From the NCBI GenBank assembly GCA_040954595.2, contig CM082576.2, forward strand, positions 9,796,001 through 9,860,000: DNA of 64,000 bases, read 5' to 3'. Source of the DNA: Balanoglossus misakiensis (taxonomy: Eukaryota > Hemichordata). Made by a program: the position numbers and the translations under genes. The notes under the pieces are model-generated. The model was given only the letters and a program-made list of their open reading frames with translations, was not told the origin of the DNA and searched no databases. Positions 28,801 to 43,800 of this stretch are shown piece after piece (the stretch's first letter is position 1; the number at the start of each line of letters is the position of its first letter).

Positions 28801-31800
28801 CAGTGTTCAGGTAACAGACAATGGCACAGGGGATTGCTTTAATGCGTCCATTGACATTGCCTTTTGTTGAAATTTATTTTTTTTTGACCTTGGTCATCTA
28901 TTCTGTCGTTTGTACACGCTTGGCTACAAGTGAAAGGCAGCTTAAAAATTGGACTTGAAATTGACGAGTTGCTTTCAAGGTTTCTGCAACTGACACGGCG
29001 TTCCCTTTTTCCTTGCTCGTTCCCAGTCCAGGGAAGCAGTGCCTCTGCACGGAAGGTCCGGCATCCTGGGAGAGCACAGAAACAACTTCTTCTGCGACGT
29101 CGCCTGTGGCAAAGCCTCCAACAAGGAGAAAACGTTCTGCGTCACAAAGTCCGGCCTGCTGTGCGAGTTTGATGACAAAAGGCTGTTGGATAAGTGGGTT
29201 GAGCTGCGGGTAAGTTTGGCAGGTGTCGGTCCCCACAGACGTCACTGCAGGCCAACGTCATTTGTTTTCATTGTAGAGACTGAAGAAAACAACTGTTATT
29301 CGTATTCCCTAGTGATAAATGAAAGAAGGGGTGGTGGGGAGAGAATGAAAAATAAATCACACAAATTACAATAATATATCCAGGTGAGAAATTACATGTA
29401 CAGTGTATGTAACAATGACACCTGTATTCCACTGACATGTGATGAAATCAAAATTATGACTACACCCTGCAGTATGATCTACAGATTTCTATTTGCATAC
29501 AAGTGATGTTATGGTAAAGACATATTTCACTGTTTTTGCACATGTATGTGTGTATATCTATGGGCACTTTCCTGTCATGTGACAACCCTAATATAAAGCA
29601 CATAGAAGACAGTTACCATGCATTTGTTGCTGGGCTAGCCTACCGTAGCACAAAGGCTAAGGAAAAGGGATGTGCTAAATCGATGATACCAAAAAAAAAC
29701 ACGTCTTACCACATGGTGTTTTCAATTATTCCCCTCAGACTCCGGAAGCCTACAGTGTGTGTGTCAGCGAGAGTTACATATTTGCCGGCTGTGCCAATGG
29801 CATTGTCAGGATCTTCAGTGCAGACACGTTACACTACATCGGCACGCTACCAAGACCCCATGATTTGGGTGTCAATGTGGCTGCCAGCATGGATCCAAGG
29901 TCAGATGATATACACAATAAGTTTATACATGTACATGTACTGGTTATCAGCACGCCCTCAAAGGCAATACAATGTGTCATTGATCAAAAGAAATCTCTGT
30001 GACACAAGAGCAATTTTGCGTTTTATGTGCATGTCACAATGTCATAATTACGGGTGAAGTAAATTATGATACGCCTACCATTTCTCAAGTTGACTACATT
30101 TTTGTTTTCCAAAAGTTGTGTTTGTCAAGGGGCTTGCTGATGTTTTGCATTTTGGTAGTGTTCGTCTCAGGCTTAATAGCAATGTGACTTATGTTTTTTG
30201 TTGTTCGAGTTATTTGAGTATCTTTGTTTCTGTTTTGTACAGCCATGTGGTCAGCGCACATGACAATGCCCAGTACCCCAATGCTGTTGCCATGACGCAC
30301 GATGACGAAAACCAAAGGGTGAGTCTGTAACACACTGTTATTTGTGAGTAATGAAAATTAAGCCTCTGAGTTTAACTGTAATAGTTTTCATGATCACAAG
30401 AATTGTTGTGCTTGACCCACTTGCAAGTAATGCACTCAAATGACAAGATTGTTCCTTCAGAGTCAGACTTGTGATTTTCCCCCCAATCTCATGTTAGCTG
30501 CAAATTACTCCCTGCGAAAGAGCCCCTCTCAAACCTATATTGCCCATTCTGTCTGACAGCTGACAGTAGTGTATGATGACCACAGCCTGTATGTGTGGGA
30601 CGTGAGAGACGTCAAGAAGATCGGGAAGTCGTGGTCGTTCCTGTACCACAGTGCACCGGTGTGGGGCGTGGAGTTCTATCCCAACATTCCAGACGGCAAC
30701 AAGTCCTTCCTTCCGGCGGGATCCTTCATCACCTGTTCCTCGGACAACACAATCCGTGTGTGGAACATGGAGTCGTCCTCAGCCAACGATAACACAATCA
30801 AGAGAAATATTTTCAGTAATGTAAGTGATTATGATTGGTCACGTTTAGCTTGTATTAGTTGAATTTGCGTAACCATTTGGTTAACACGCATCGACAGTCA
30901 ATACTTAATGTAACGCTTCTAAAGAATGAATGCAACCAGTTTCCTGAAGATCACATTGTTAAGTGATGTATAGCGTAAAGTGAAACCTGATGTGCAAATG
31001 GAAGTTAGAAGTCTGCACCATGAGTTGAGAATCAAGTGATGGCTACTTTGAAAGACAAATTTATCATTTCGAGTCTTGTTTCTAACACTCACCTGTCCTA
31101 CAACCCTTTCACTTTTACAGGAGTTATTGAACATCATCTACTGTGATGGTGATTTCAGCAATCTCTGTGAATCTGAAGATACTAAACGTAAGACATTTTC
31201 ACTTGTTTCTGTTATTTCTTTCTAAGTGACGTAATCTCTTTGTTTTGTTGGGGGGGGGGGGTGGTACAGAAGTTTGTTGAAATTGTACAAGCGTAAAGGT
31301 TCCATTTCCAGCGAGTGGGTGAAATGCTTTAGTTTATACATTCATGCAATTTTGTAAGGGAGGCCAATAGTATTGGTAGTGTTAGCAGGTGTAAAACTAG
31401 CATCAGCATGTCATTCGGTGAAAGGCAGATTTTATTGAGCATCCCTGCAGAAAATACTACACATATTGCAATCTGTAGAGAGCAATCATAGCGTTTTGCA
31501 GACTACATATGCATACCCAGACCATATTATTTAGAGTTGTGGGTTTGCTGGCATATTGTGTTGTCTAACATGTATGTGCAAATCACAATGCGGTGGCAGT
31601 TCCAACACAATGTAACACCTGGCATGTTTTTTGTGTGTGGAAAACATCAAAAGTTAACTCGCCAAGCTTTTAATGATCACAGAAATGTTATCCCAAGCGT
31701 CGTATCAGACGTTTGCTAATTAAATTCTGACCAGACAGAGTGGCTATACGCCTGCATGCCCCATCCCATCCAAAACCATTCATAGCATGATGTCATTTGC

Positions 31801-34800
31801 ATGGCTTTCTGGTTTTTCTCCCTTTTCTCGATCTCTGCTCTTTGAAACTGTGTAACTGACAGTAAGTGGCCATGACAAGACAGATCCCACATCCAGTGAC
31901 GACAAGAAAGGCGTAAGGTGTATCTGCGTCAGCCCAAGCGGTCAGCAGCTTGCGGCAGGCGACCGGTCGGGCAATGTCCACATCTACGATTTCCACTTCT
32001 TTGACGAGATCTTCAAGATCGAGGCGCACGACGCTGAGGTGCTGTGTCTTGAATACTCCAAACCGCAGACAGGTTAGTTTACTCATTTTAGAAGTTATGT
32101 GTCCACAGCTTCGTCTTGTGTCAAACTGAAAATGTCTTCTCAAATCCATGTTGCATATGTGTCCTTCACGGTTGAATCATACTTTTGTATCAAGTGAAAT
32201 AAAATGACTACAAAGGGAAGTTATCATAAATGTACTTGTGCCCTTAGTATTTTTATTTTAATAGTACATGTACATGTATTTCATACTTAAAATTACCACT
32301 GTCCCAACACACACTCATGATTTCCCCCACATATGTACCACTGTATTTGGATTACTGGCACTAAAATATAGCTAATGTTGTTTTCTCCACCCACAGGCCA
32401 TAAACTCTTGGCATCGGCCAGCAGAGACAGACTTATCCACATCTTTGACGTCCAAGAAGATTACGCTCTGCTACAAACACTGGATGATCATTCCTCATCA
32501 ATCACTGCAGTCCGATTTACAGGTAAACAATAATTTATGCTTTAGAATGTAGATCTCTGATACATAGTATTGTTTCAAATTCAATCAGGTATAATGTACA
32601 AGATAGTGTTATTTATGGGATATAAGACTGACCTGATGCCTTTCGGGTATTCTAATTTCTCCATTGGAATGGAAATTTATATCTTGATACTGTTAATGAT
32701 GATTTTTTTTCTTCTTATATCACGTTTCACAGATCAAGCAAACGAACTGCACATGATCAGTTGTGGCGCGGACAAATCAATCATGTTTAGAACGGCGGTC
32801 AGGGTAGGTGGTTCCCTTTTGACAACTTAATATGTGGTGTTGATTTGTTATTCTGTTTGCATTCGCGAGATGAGTTGCCTCCGCTTTCGTGTTTTTATGA
32901 ACTTTCGTTGACAAGGTGCAGGTCTTCTCATAAATTACTGACAATGTAACAATGATTTCATTATGACTCAGTCACAAAGCGTTATCTAATGGTTGGTAAC
33001 ATTCGGTCAGGGAGCAAAACTGTTTTCATCAGTATTCCAGCCGACAGTGCTTCAGTTAATGATCAAAGGATAGACTGTGCATACTAGATGTTACTGGACA
33101 AAGATAGGGGCCGTGGCTCCAAGATTAGGATCTGCCATATACCCTAAGGGCTGTAATGTTTTCAGGATATGCCTCATGAGGGATAAGTACATGTAGTTGC
33201 GTAATCGGTGGAAATGTGTTTTTTTCCGGTTATGATGTTTAGATCCTCTTCTAGAAAAGTAGCATGTCAAATAGGGATGTATACTAGTACATGTACTCGA
33301 TTCTTGATCCAGTTTCAACCATATCCAGTGTGGCTGAGTTACCTTGACTGCAAAACCCCTGGATTTTAGAACTTCTCCTATCTTGGACACTTCGGCATTC
33401 CCTTAACCCCAGTCCTTGGTCCACAAGCTTAACCAAAAGTCATTCGCTGAAGCTTATCTCTTCCAGAAATGCCTTCAAGCCTCCAGTACTCTGTGGGCTT
33501 GAACCCTATCACTAATTAAGACCTTCCTTTAGTGTTGAATGCCTACAAGTCTTTCTTGATGACCTTGACAAAGATCTGATTCTTATCCCCTCTTTTCTTA
33601 ATCATATCAGAATGCAGACGGTAGTCTACAGTTTGCACGTAATCATCACGCCAATAGCAAGTCGACCTTTTATGACATGGCAACAGATTCTACTAAGAAA
33701 TATGTGGTAGCCGCGTGTCAAGACAGAAATTTGAGGTGAGATGATTTCTAATGTCTTAAACCCAGATCCATATTTTCAGAAAAGTAGCATGTACATTCAA
33801 TGCCCATGAATGCATTCACTATCAATGTAACGATGGTCAACTTCGGGAATTGCTACAGTGCCCTCTAGCGACCATATTTTAGTTTACTTTGTCTCTTGAG
33901 TATTCTTTGCATGTTGTGAATGGTAAACTATTTTTATGCTTGAAGCAAATGAAGGCATCTTAAAACAATAGTGTCATGTGTAACAAAGCAAGCTGCGTTT
34001 TTTCATCATCTGCTAGGTTATGATTTCAGTCATACGTGGCCAATGACAGTGCAAGAAATCTTTTTTTTTTTCGTCCCGTTCAGAATTTACAACATCAAAA
34101 GCGGCAAACAGAAGAGGTGTTACAAAGGGTCAATGAGCGACGATGGCACGCTGATACGTGTAGATCTAGATCCATCCGATGTCTACGCCGCCACAAGCTG
34201 CTCGGACAAGACTCTCTGCATGTATGACTTCTATGCAGGAGAATGTGTGGCCACTATGATGGGACATTCAGGTGAGTATTCGGTTTTCAGTGACTTTCAA
34301 ATATTTGCACTATATGGCTTATGAATTGGAATGTTGTATTCTTCTTCTGTTCAGAAAAAAATAAATGAATTTGTTCTGGTGATGTGCTAATATTGCGCCT
34401 TTGTCTTTCTTGAATTTAATCATACAGAATTGGTCACTGGGCTGAGGTTTTCTCACAACTGTAAAAATTTGATATCTGTATCAGGGGATGGGTAAGTAGT
34501 TTCATAACTCTAATGATCTGGAAGAATGATGATTTGTGTATTTATGAATTTGAACATTTGCTTCAGTTTTCCTATATTGAGATGTAGAGAAAAGATGTTT
34601 AGTGATCTGAAACTGATATGCCGTTCAAATTAAGTTTACCGGTGTCTTAATTTAATAATTTGTAAAAAAAAAAATTAAAAAGAAACCAAACTGAGCATGC
34701 TTCCCACCAAAACTGCTTTTGAAATTTTGACTGACCCCGCCCTGTACTTTACTAAATGAATTTAAGTGAATAAAGACCCCATTACTTTTGATGCAAACAA

Positions 34801-37800
34801 TGAAAGCCGAGAGCCATCACAGTGCTTCGAACAATACACTATTCAGTGTTGGTGTCATTCACTGCATTGGTATGCCACTGCACTACACACAGTAGGAATT
34901 TCATCTCCACGCTGTGTTTGTGTACACTAAGTCCAGGCCCAGGTAATCCTTTCAGCGTTCCGTGCTTAGCAGTGAAAAATTAGCTCAACTCGTTTCAGGT
35001 ATTTGGGTTTTAGTTTGCCGATAGCTGGGGTCCATCGTGCCATTGTGTATATGTGTGCGAGAGTTTTACCCCCTGGGTGATTACCAAAGCAACAGGAGTT
35101 AGGGGTACAGTCGTTTGCTGCCACTCTCAAACACATTACCTTTTTTTTTCAGGTGTATATTCGTGTGGAAGTTGCCCATCATGTTCACCCAGAATATGAA
35201 GGAGCGATTAGCAGAAATGGGCCAGGTGAAGGAGAGGCCAAAATACTCAATGCTCAGGTGAGGAGAACTAGAGTAGCATTATTTATTTTTTGGAGAAAAA
35301 AATTGTATCTGATATTGGCCTGTGTGAAGTGTCTGGATGTACAGTTTATTTATCTGTGTCATGAAGTACATGTACGTACTGTACTAATAGAAAGGTGTCT
35401 GATCCAATGGTTGTAAGTTTTTGTGATTTTCATAATGTAATACTACAAAGATTTGCTCTTTTTTTGCCATGACTGTCCACTCACAGTGATTAAGCGTTGC
35501 ACACACTGAGGTGCCTTGCTAAGCGTGTGTTTAGGGTCGCTGTATTGTTTGCATTCATGAGCATGCCTTTGTTGCTGCTGTCAAAAATCAAGCATGGTTC
35601 TTGTGTACACGCCAAAAGGTACTTCCCCAAACTCTGACCACTGTGTACTTTCACAGGAGAGGCACCTACACGACCATACCCAGAGCCATACCAGAGAAAC
35701 CCAGCTTGGGCGAGACGGCGGTGGATAGCGCCGTGAATCCGCTGGAGGAACTCCTCGGTGAACATTTCTCACCTGCTAGGGAGTCAATATTGCAGCCGGC
35801 TGCTGTACAGAGGCTGAAAGGCACCCTAGGTGATTCTAAACAGCAAATAATTAATCGTGGTGGGTTATTGATTGGTTCATGGCTAACATCCAAGAAAGGT
35901 TTATAGATACTTTATATTGATACTTGTTGTGTAACAAACCACAGAGAAAGTGTGGTGCACAGAGACCCTCAATATTTTAACATTCCATCATAAATGAAAC
36001 AATATTTAAATGAAACGATATTTAAAAAACACATACAAATAAAACTGGAACCAAGTTTTGTAGAAATGTTGTCGATGTTGCCTTCTGTGTTTTACTAGTA
36101 CGTGAAATATTTTTTTCTCTGTTCATCAGTTTTGTTATCTTTGACTTTTAGGCACCAGAGAAGAACCAGATTACAGGTTCAGTGTGGGCCCACTACCCTC
36201 CTGGGCCAAAAAGCAGGTGTGTATTCTCTGATTTGATACCAGAAGCGGCAATATACATGTATCATAACAGATCTTGAAGGAATATTGCTCAGTGGTTTAT
36301 TTCTGAACAGCCTGGTGATTTTGGTCATAGAATTCTCGGTGCCAGTAATTTCGCCCAAAGTTTCAACTGCTTCTACACATTTGCTGATTTTGCTGTCTTG
36401 TGATTCCCAGGTACTTGGTGAACAAAGCGAGAGTCCCAACACATACAGCAGTCCAGCTCAGCCCAGGGGTCGCTGGGCACAGCGGGTGGATGACCGAGGG
36501 TTTCAGGTCAAATCCGATTGGGAAGACAACACATCCATTCAGTTGAGATTGGCCGAGTGTATGGGTGAGTGCCACACAAATACAGTCCTGGATGTAGTCA
36601 GTTTTCTGTCGATTGCTTGTGTTGTGTTCGTAATATGTCTGTTTAATTTGTCTCTGATCCATGCAATCTTACACAATGTTTTTTTTATTTAAAGCTGATT
36701 TTATAGTGTTCAGTCATGAACTGCTTTGATACCGCTGTGTGCATTGGTATTGGGTTTCTGTCATTTGATATTGCTGGCTCTGTTTGAGAATTCTGTGATG
36801 CAGGGCTTCTGAATAATCAATTTGTATTTTAATGCTGAAATGAGTGAACGTTTTGAAGGCAAATGAGATTCCTGCACTCCTGCAGTTTGATATGATTTGC
36901 AGGCATTAATGTTAAAGCATTAAATTGTTATGTGATATGTTTTTCTTTCATTGTTTCGTAAACACCATGTGTCGTTTGCCAGTAGTGGACCGTATTGGCT
37001 CTTTTGATTGCTCACAGTTATAAAATTGGCACTCTGTCAGAAAAGCGTGTTTGAAGAGACTCCCTTCAGGAGCTGGCGTGTAAAAACCTGTCCAAGAATG
37101 TACATTTTACGGTGCTAAGTAATCTGATAATGCAAAACAAATGGACAGAAGACAAATGATGCGTTACATCTGTACGCCGTTTCTGCTGTGAAAAACATTT
37201 TTAACAATTTAATATGCATGGAAGTGCAAATTTCATATTCCTTTGCCAGTATTCATGATAAAAGTTCTCTTTTTCCTGCTTGTTTCCATTTTAACATTTT
37301 CACATTTAATCCTCAGTATTCCATTACATTTGTTTCATTTCCAGTTGAAACCCCTTGGCATTGTGAATATTCGTTGACAAGTAAAGTTGTTGGGTTTGCT
37401 GAATGACTGGTGTTGAAACACTTCCGATTTTATTCCCATTCCGTGTAAACTCTGCAAGTTCTTTGTCATAGAGTGGCTAGAAGTCTAGAATCAGCCGTGT
37501 TTTATGACATATTTTATGAGACAGCCAGTTTCAGCTATTTAGCAAAAATTGATTAAAAAGCCAACCGTTGTACTGGTTGACTTGTAATTTTCCATTTGTA
37601 ATCTCTCCTTGAGACTCTCATAAACGTTCACGACAGTAATTTAATAATTTATAAATAAGAGAATGTCCATCTGCATTTAATGCTGGACAGAATAAGAAAA
37701 CGTTTCTTTCCCGTTAAATCAAAGCCATGATATCGATTGTTGCTTCAGTCGAATTGCTTGAAAACAACATTAAACGTCGGTTTCGAGACCAGTGTTTCTA

Positions 37801-40800
37801 AAATCAATAGCTGGAGAAGAGCCAGAATGATTTTCCTCCCCCTATAGATGCAATAAAGGTTACCAGGTTCTGTTGTACTATGTAGAATGTTTGAAAATGT
37901 TTCACTGAATTACTTGAAAGACAAACCCAATAAAACTAATTGACATGTAGATACGATTTAAAGACGAGAAAGTGGCCAATGTAGTGCAGTGATGGAAATT
38001 GCATTCTCTCCATATTTGGCCACCTGAAGGTTTACCTGTACATTCGAAACATTCACAGTGGACTGACTACTGCAACTAGACCTCCTGGCACTCAGTTGTA
38101 TCAGACTTGTGAATTTCCCAACAAGTTTTCACCGAGCATCATGGCTTTTACCCCTGACTCACCCCTCTGTGTTTTGTGTTCAGACCGCAGGAGACTGACC
38201 GTGGAACAGGACACCCTTACAGAACAAGTAAGCCAAATGCAAATTCACCTTCTCATGTTAGAGGAAGTAAGTAAAGTCCCAATTGTTTTTTCGCTCGCTA
38301 TATGTTTGTGCAAAACGAATGAAGGCTAGATGTAGGAGAGATGGGTGATGATCAGCACTGGCACTGCTTGTCTTCAGCATGCTTCTTCATTGACAAAAAA
38401 CAACAACCTCGCTTCTCTAAAAAAAAAAGTGTGTTACATTAACTAGCATTCTGTTCTGGGTAAGTCCAGTTCAATCTTATTCACACTTGTATTCGTTAGA
38501 CACTAATTTGTAACTGATATCTTCAAATATTACTGAGATACATTTATCTGACTTGACTGGTTCTTCAGATTCTTCTTTCCAGTTGTTTCAAAGCAAGGTA
38601 TCCCCCCCCCCCCCTTAAAGGGCCATGAGCTGCAACTTTTTGGCATGGCATTATTGGTTTTATTTTCAAATTTAAAAGTTGTAGCTTGTGGGCCTTTAAC
38701 TTTACTATCTGTCAATCATTTTTATAATTAAATGTACATTCAGTCTGAAAAAACATTTCATGCATGAGTTACTGTTCAAAGCAAAATTAGTGTTCACTAA
38801 TTTATGCGCTTACTCTTGCTAGCAGACTGGTTGAAGGAGAATGTGGAGGTCTGTGATTGGACGTATCTTCAATAAATACGGAATGGTTTGACCTGTAATG
38901 ATGCATGCCAAATTGACATCATGTTTAATACATTTAAACAAATGGGGATGATATCAGTATTTTAGGGGCTAGTTCTTCTATTAGAGAGATGGTCGTAGTA
39001 GTTTAGTCTGATATGGGGATCATATCTTGGGGGGAAAAGCTTGCCATATTTTGGTTATTGAAGTGGTTGCATGAGAATGTATTCATATCTCTTCCTGCTT
39101 GTTTGAGACTCCTGGGCGTTGAGGCATCATGTACCATAGCAGAATCCGGTGCAGAAATTGATGGCAGGGGAAATTGTCTCTGCATATCGGTGAAATGTCA
39201 CACTGCACAATCAACTGATCAAAATAACTGAGCGTAATTTGTCAGAGCTGAAAGTCCCATAAAATCACAGAGATGTAATACCAAACTATGGCAAGCTTTC
39301 CTCCTTTGTCTTTGATGTAAGATGCTTGGGTAATATGCCAAGTCTATATATTGTTGGCTGTTAAATTGGTTTTCATTGTGTTTGTACATTTCTTGTTATT
39401 TCTATACATGTACAAATCCTCGATAAAATTCGTAAATTCTACCATAATGAAATATATTTTTCTGAACCCTTCATCATGTAAAAGACTTTTTGAGATATTT
39501 TTAATTTGTCATAGCCATGTTCTTTCAGATATGTCATAATCTTAAACTGGTTTATATTATGTCTTTTTATTTACATAACTTTTATCATTCTCTCCGTCCA
39601 GAAATCACGCCAAAGATCCTTTGCATCCAGAAAGGAGGTATGTACACCTTGTTGGTAAAAACATACAACGTGATTATAGCTGTTTATTATGTTTGTTGTA
39701 CTGTGATACATGCATCAAGGTCTTGCTTACAGTGAGAATCACATGTATATTAACTAACTGCCATTTGAATGTAAAACCCTCTGAACAATCACACGCACAC
39801 TGGTGCAAGCACACTTGCATACATACACACACACACACAGCATAATAGCATCCATGTTTGATGTATTCTTTGCCTGTCAGGGGGACATTACTGTATTGGA
39901 TGATGAGGAAGAAGAGGAGGAAGATGATGAAGATGACGATGATGAATTCTTACCTGCAACACAAATTTTACAAAACCTGGAAGAGATGCCTGAAGAGGAG
40001 GTATTTAATGGCAAACTCCATATAGAGATGTCGCTTCACTTTGTCAAACTTCCTTTTACTGACAACGCCAGTAGGCAATTTTTACTAGTTGTGTCAACTT
40101 GTACCTAGCCTAGAGAGATACAGAGTTGAGAGAAAAGACTTGCCACCAGTTCTTGTGGAACAAAATACAGTCAAACTATATAGTGGCCATTTTGTTACAT
40201 TCCCTGTGCAATTTACCTGTACATTAATTGACCTGTCTATAAAGGCCACCTGTTAAGGAAAGTCCCTTGACTGGCCACTATAGGTAGGTTCGACTGTATT
40301 TTAGTACATATGTTTCTTCTTTTCGTTTCCTTTACCAACACCAGAACCTGAAGGACAGAGTGAGGAGGTCGCGTGGCAGCGGTGTCATGGAAGGACTGCC
40401 CAGGCCACAGGATCTGGCCATCGGCAGCAAGCCATCCAAGGAAACGGAAGACAACGCGGAGAGTCCGAGCACTCCGGACAGAGAGGTGGCCGACACACTG
40501 GCTGCTGAGCTGTTGAAGCTGGAAAACTCTGAGGACGATGACAATGATGACAAAGAAGTGATTATCTACCTGCCGACTGAAGAAGATGACGAGAATGCAT
40601 CCAGTGACAGGTACGTTTTCAGTGTTCTCCACGGGATTTTATGATGTAGTATAATTCAATTCTTATGATAATGAGTTTCTATTGTTTATACTCTTTAATT
40701 GGACTGGGGAGAATCTGATTATGGAAATAAAGGGTCACCCATGCATAATTGGCCAGATCTGTGCCAGTGGTTATTTGTTTCTTATTGCAAAAATGTTGAC

Positions 40801-43800
40801 GTTATTGAAGGGGATGGTTTTATGCAACTCAGAATTGTCTGATCTAATAGAAATCTTTTTTGTCTTTTTTTATTGTCTTGCAGTCCAAGGTACTGTGTGA
40901 CACAAAACACGGACTTTCTGAAGAAGTACGCGCAAAAATGGAGGAAACTGTCTCTGAATGCAGCCTCTGTAGCAATGGACAGGAAAATGAGCACAGACAG
41001 CTTAGAGAGCACAGGTAAGGAAATATTATTTTTTCCACATTGAACTCGGACAAAACTGGTTTGTGTATGGGTATGCTAATAATTTTGCCCATCTTGTTTA
41101 TACACTGGTCAGTGAAAGAGAGGTAAACAAATCAATGGAATGAAGTCGTTCGGGAAAATGGGTTCTGGAGAGATGATAAAACATGTAAAAAGGGCCACTG
41201 CAATAAAATGACGCAACCACACAACGAAGTCATGACTCTACTCTCTGATGGGGGGGGGGGGGGAGCGGGGACTTGAAAGTAAAGTAAACTAAACAACTAA
41301 AACGTGGCTGGCAGTCGAAGTGATAAGTTTTTGAAAATTGCCAAGGATTTTTCGTTTTCGTATTATTTGGATAATACAGAAAATATCTGTGACAGATTAC
41401 AGTTCTTTGAAAAAGAAATTTTAAGAATGTCAGCATTAAACAGAGAATTGTATGACAGGTACAGACTTCACGAGTCGCGACAACTCCGAGGAGGATGACG
41501 AAGAGCGTCCCAACACTCCGTACGAAGAACAACCGCAGAGCGGGGACAGCAACGAAGACGTCAAGGAGAAGGAAGGGGACGACGAGACCGAATTCCTGAA
41601 ACACAACTACGAGAGCCTGGCCATCGCGCCGGAACAGGAGAAGTTCGACAACAACATCGACCGTCTGGAAGTGGCCGGACAAGAGTACATGCAGCAGCTG
41701 CAGAGTGGCCGACTTAGCATATCCACTCGGTTCTTAACCAGGGCACAGCAGAATCATCTGAGGTATGAGTTTGTATACATACATCCAGGCCAAATGTTGA
41801 GGCTAAAGAAGTGTAGGAATTCTTTATCATGCCAATGATGCAAGGGAATGTAAAGATTGTGTGTGACACTAATAAATTACGAAAGCGAGTCTTGTAAATA
41901 ACCTTTTCCACAACCTGTCTTTCAACATTTCAGGAATCTCGCTGCAGTCAGTAATCAGTCTGCCGCCATTACCAACACAGAGCCAGAGAAAACTGTAAGT
42001 ACAAAAATGGGGTTTAACTGTTTGTGACAGGTGCTGGTGTAGTAATTCGTACATGTTAAAAATAACCTGCCCTCTCCCCAAAACATGGCCGACTTGTTCT
42101 ATGCCTATATGTGCACCCGTGTTTCAAAACGAAATTGATCCATGTCTTTTTAAACTGTTTGAATAGCACTAGGTGGTAAATGCTCGCATTACCAAGGTTG
42201 TACCTGACTGTTCTGTCATTCCCTGGTGTGTTTTTTCCATCTGAAAGGAATTATCAAAAAGACAACTGGAGGTGGCCAAGGCTGTGGAGGAAACCAGGAA
42301 ACGACTGCAAGAAGTAAGCATGGCAACTTGTGAATATCAGGCTTTGAAGAATTTTTACGACTAAATGTTATGGGTTGGTTGGGTGGTTGGTTGGTTGGTG
42401 AATTTGACTCTCCAAGTTTGGTGTAGAAATTAGATTTTTAAACATAGGAAAAAATGACCATTTCTCCTTCTTGATCATCCAGATGGGTTACCTCAAAGGT
42501 CCGCGTAAAAAGTCAACGTCCCTCTCAGAGAAGAGTGACAGTGCAGCTACAGCTGAATCGGAGAAGGGTGAAGTGAAATCTGAGACAGAACTCAGATCTT
42601 CTTCTGAGACCACAGAGAGGACGTCCCCGGTGCAGTCAGAAACGGTGAATGCAGATCCTAGCAACAAGGGCGTGGACGCTGACAGCACAGGTGCCAGCAG
42701 TAACGACATTGATGAGAAAAGCGATCTTGTCGATTCAAACAACAGTGAAAGTCAGCGTGTCGAGACTGCCAGGGAAAAACTACTGAACAAGACCAAATCA
42801 GCCTCTGCAGAAGAAGTGAGGGACAATGCGTCCATCGACACCAAGGAGCAGCTCACGTCGACTTCGGACGATGCAACCAGCGAGCAAAAACAATCCAAGC
42901 AAAGAACGCCCAGGACCCTGCCGGATCCAAGCGTGACTGTCGCCATGGAAACTGTGACCCTGGAAACGGTTACCATAGAGACCAGCGAAATCACGTCGGC
43001 GCCCCAGCCAAAACCCAGCAATGCAGGTACTACGCGACAGAACCCCCAAGCAGGGGGCGCGCCCGCTTCTCCAGAATCGCCGCCGCAGCACATTGCGAAC
43101 AAAGAAAACATCCGGGTCAGAGACAAGCCTAGATCACCAAAGCCACAGTTTAGACACAGGTCGCACTCGCAGTCTGAGAGTGGACGGTTTCCCATGAGGA
43201 AAACCGCTTCCACGTCAGCACTGAACGTAACGCCAACCAGAAAAGGTAACCGTGGATTCCGAGAAAGAAAGAAAGAAAAAAAAAATCTTGATGTGTTTGT
43301 GAGAAATTTTGCTTGGTTGTGTGGTGTGCGGTGTTGGTCGTCTGTCTCTCAGTCTCTCTCCTCCCTTCTCCAACACTAGTCTCCCTCGGGTGATGCACTC
43401 TAAAATTACACCAGTCCTATATATTAACTCTGTCTGTCTCACCCTCCCTGCACCTGCACCTGTACTAATAATGTGGTAGTCTCCAGAGTCCATCATGAGG
43501 TCTTGTGTAACCCTTTCACCCCTCGTAATCCTGTGTCTCGATCCAACCACACCATTCAGAACAACGGGGGTGAAACCAAAGATCGGTGGTGAAAGGGTTA
43601 GAGAAGTGACAGTGTGTGACTTGAATTCAAAACTGAATCCTAATCAAAAAATGCAGACATAGCTGCTTTCAAAATCTTGTGCTCATAATAAGACTGTTGT
43701 AACAATACATAATAAACATTCTTTTTAGCTTCATTGTAATTTCCTTTATTTTCTGCCATCAATATTAATTTGCCTTCAATATATAAACAATCTTCCACTG

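Larger units (their letters stand above)
23600..34491 (+). other. MAPKBP1: WD40-repeat exons of MAPKBP1 (exons 3-18)
   Basis: These exons encode about residues 69-721. Repeated WD-type signatures are visible: [64 protein letters not shown] and [19 protein letters not shown]. Family knowledge places two tandem beta-propellers here. The exons match vertebrate MAPKBP1/WDR62 block by block, making this the best conserved part of the protein. Confidence 0.9.

Noticed and set aside
41304-41458. Open frame leading into MAPKBP1 exon 28
   Set aside because: The acceptor at 41457-41458 and frame continuity from exon 27 show that the exon starts at 41459; the upstream frame is intronic.
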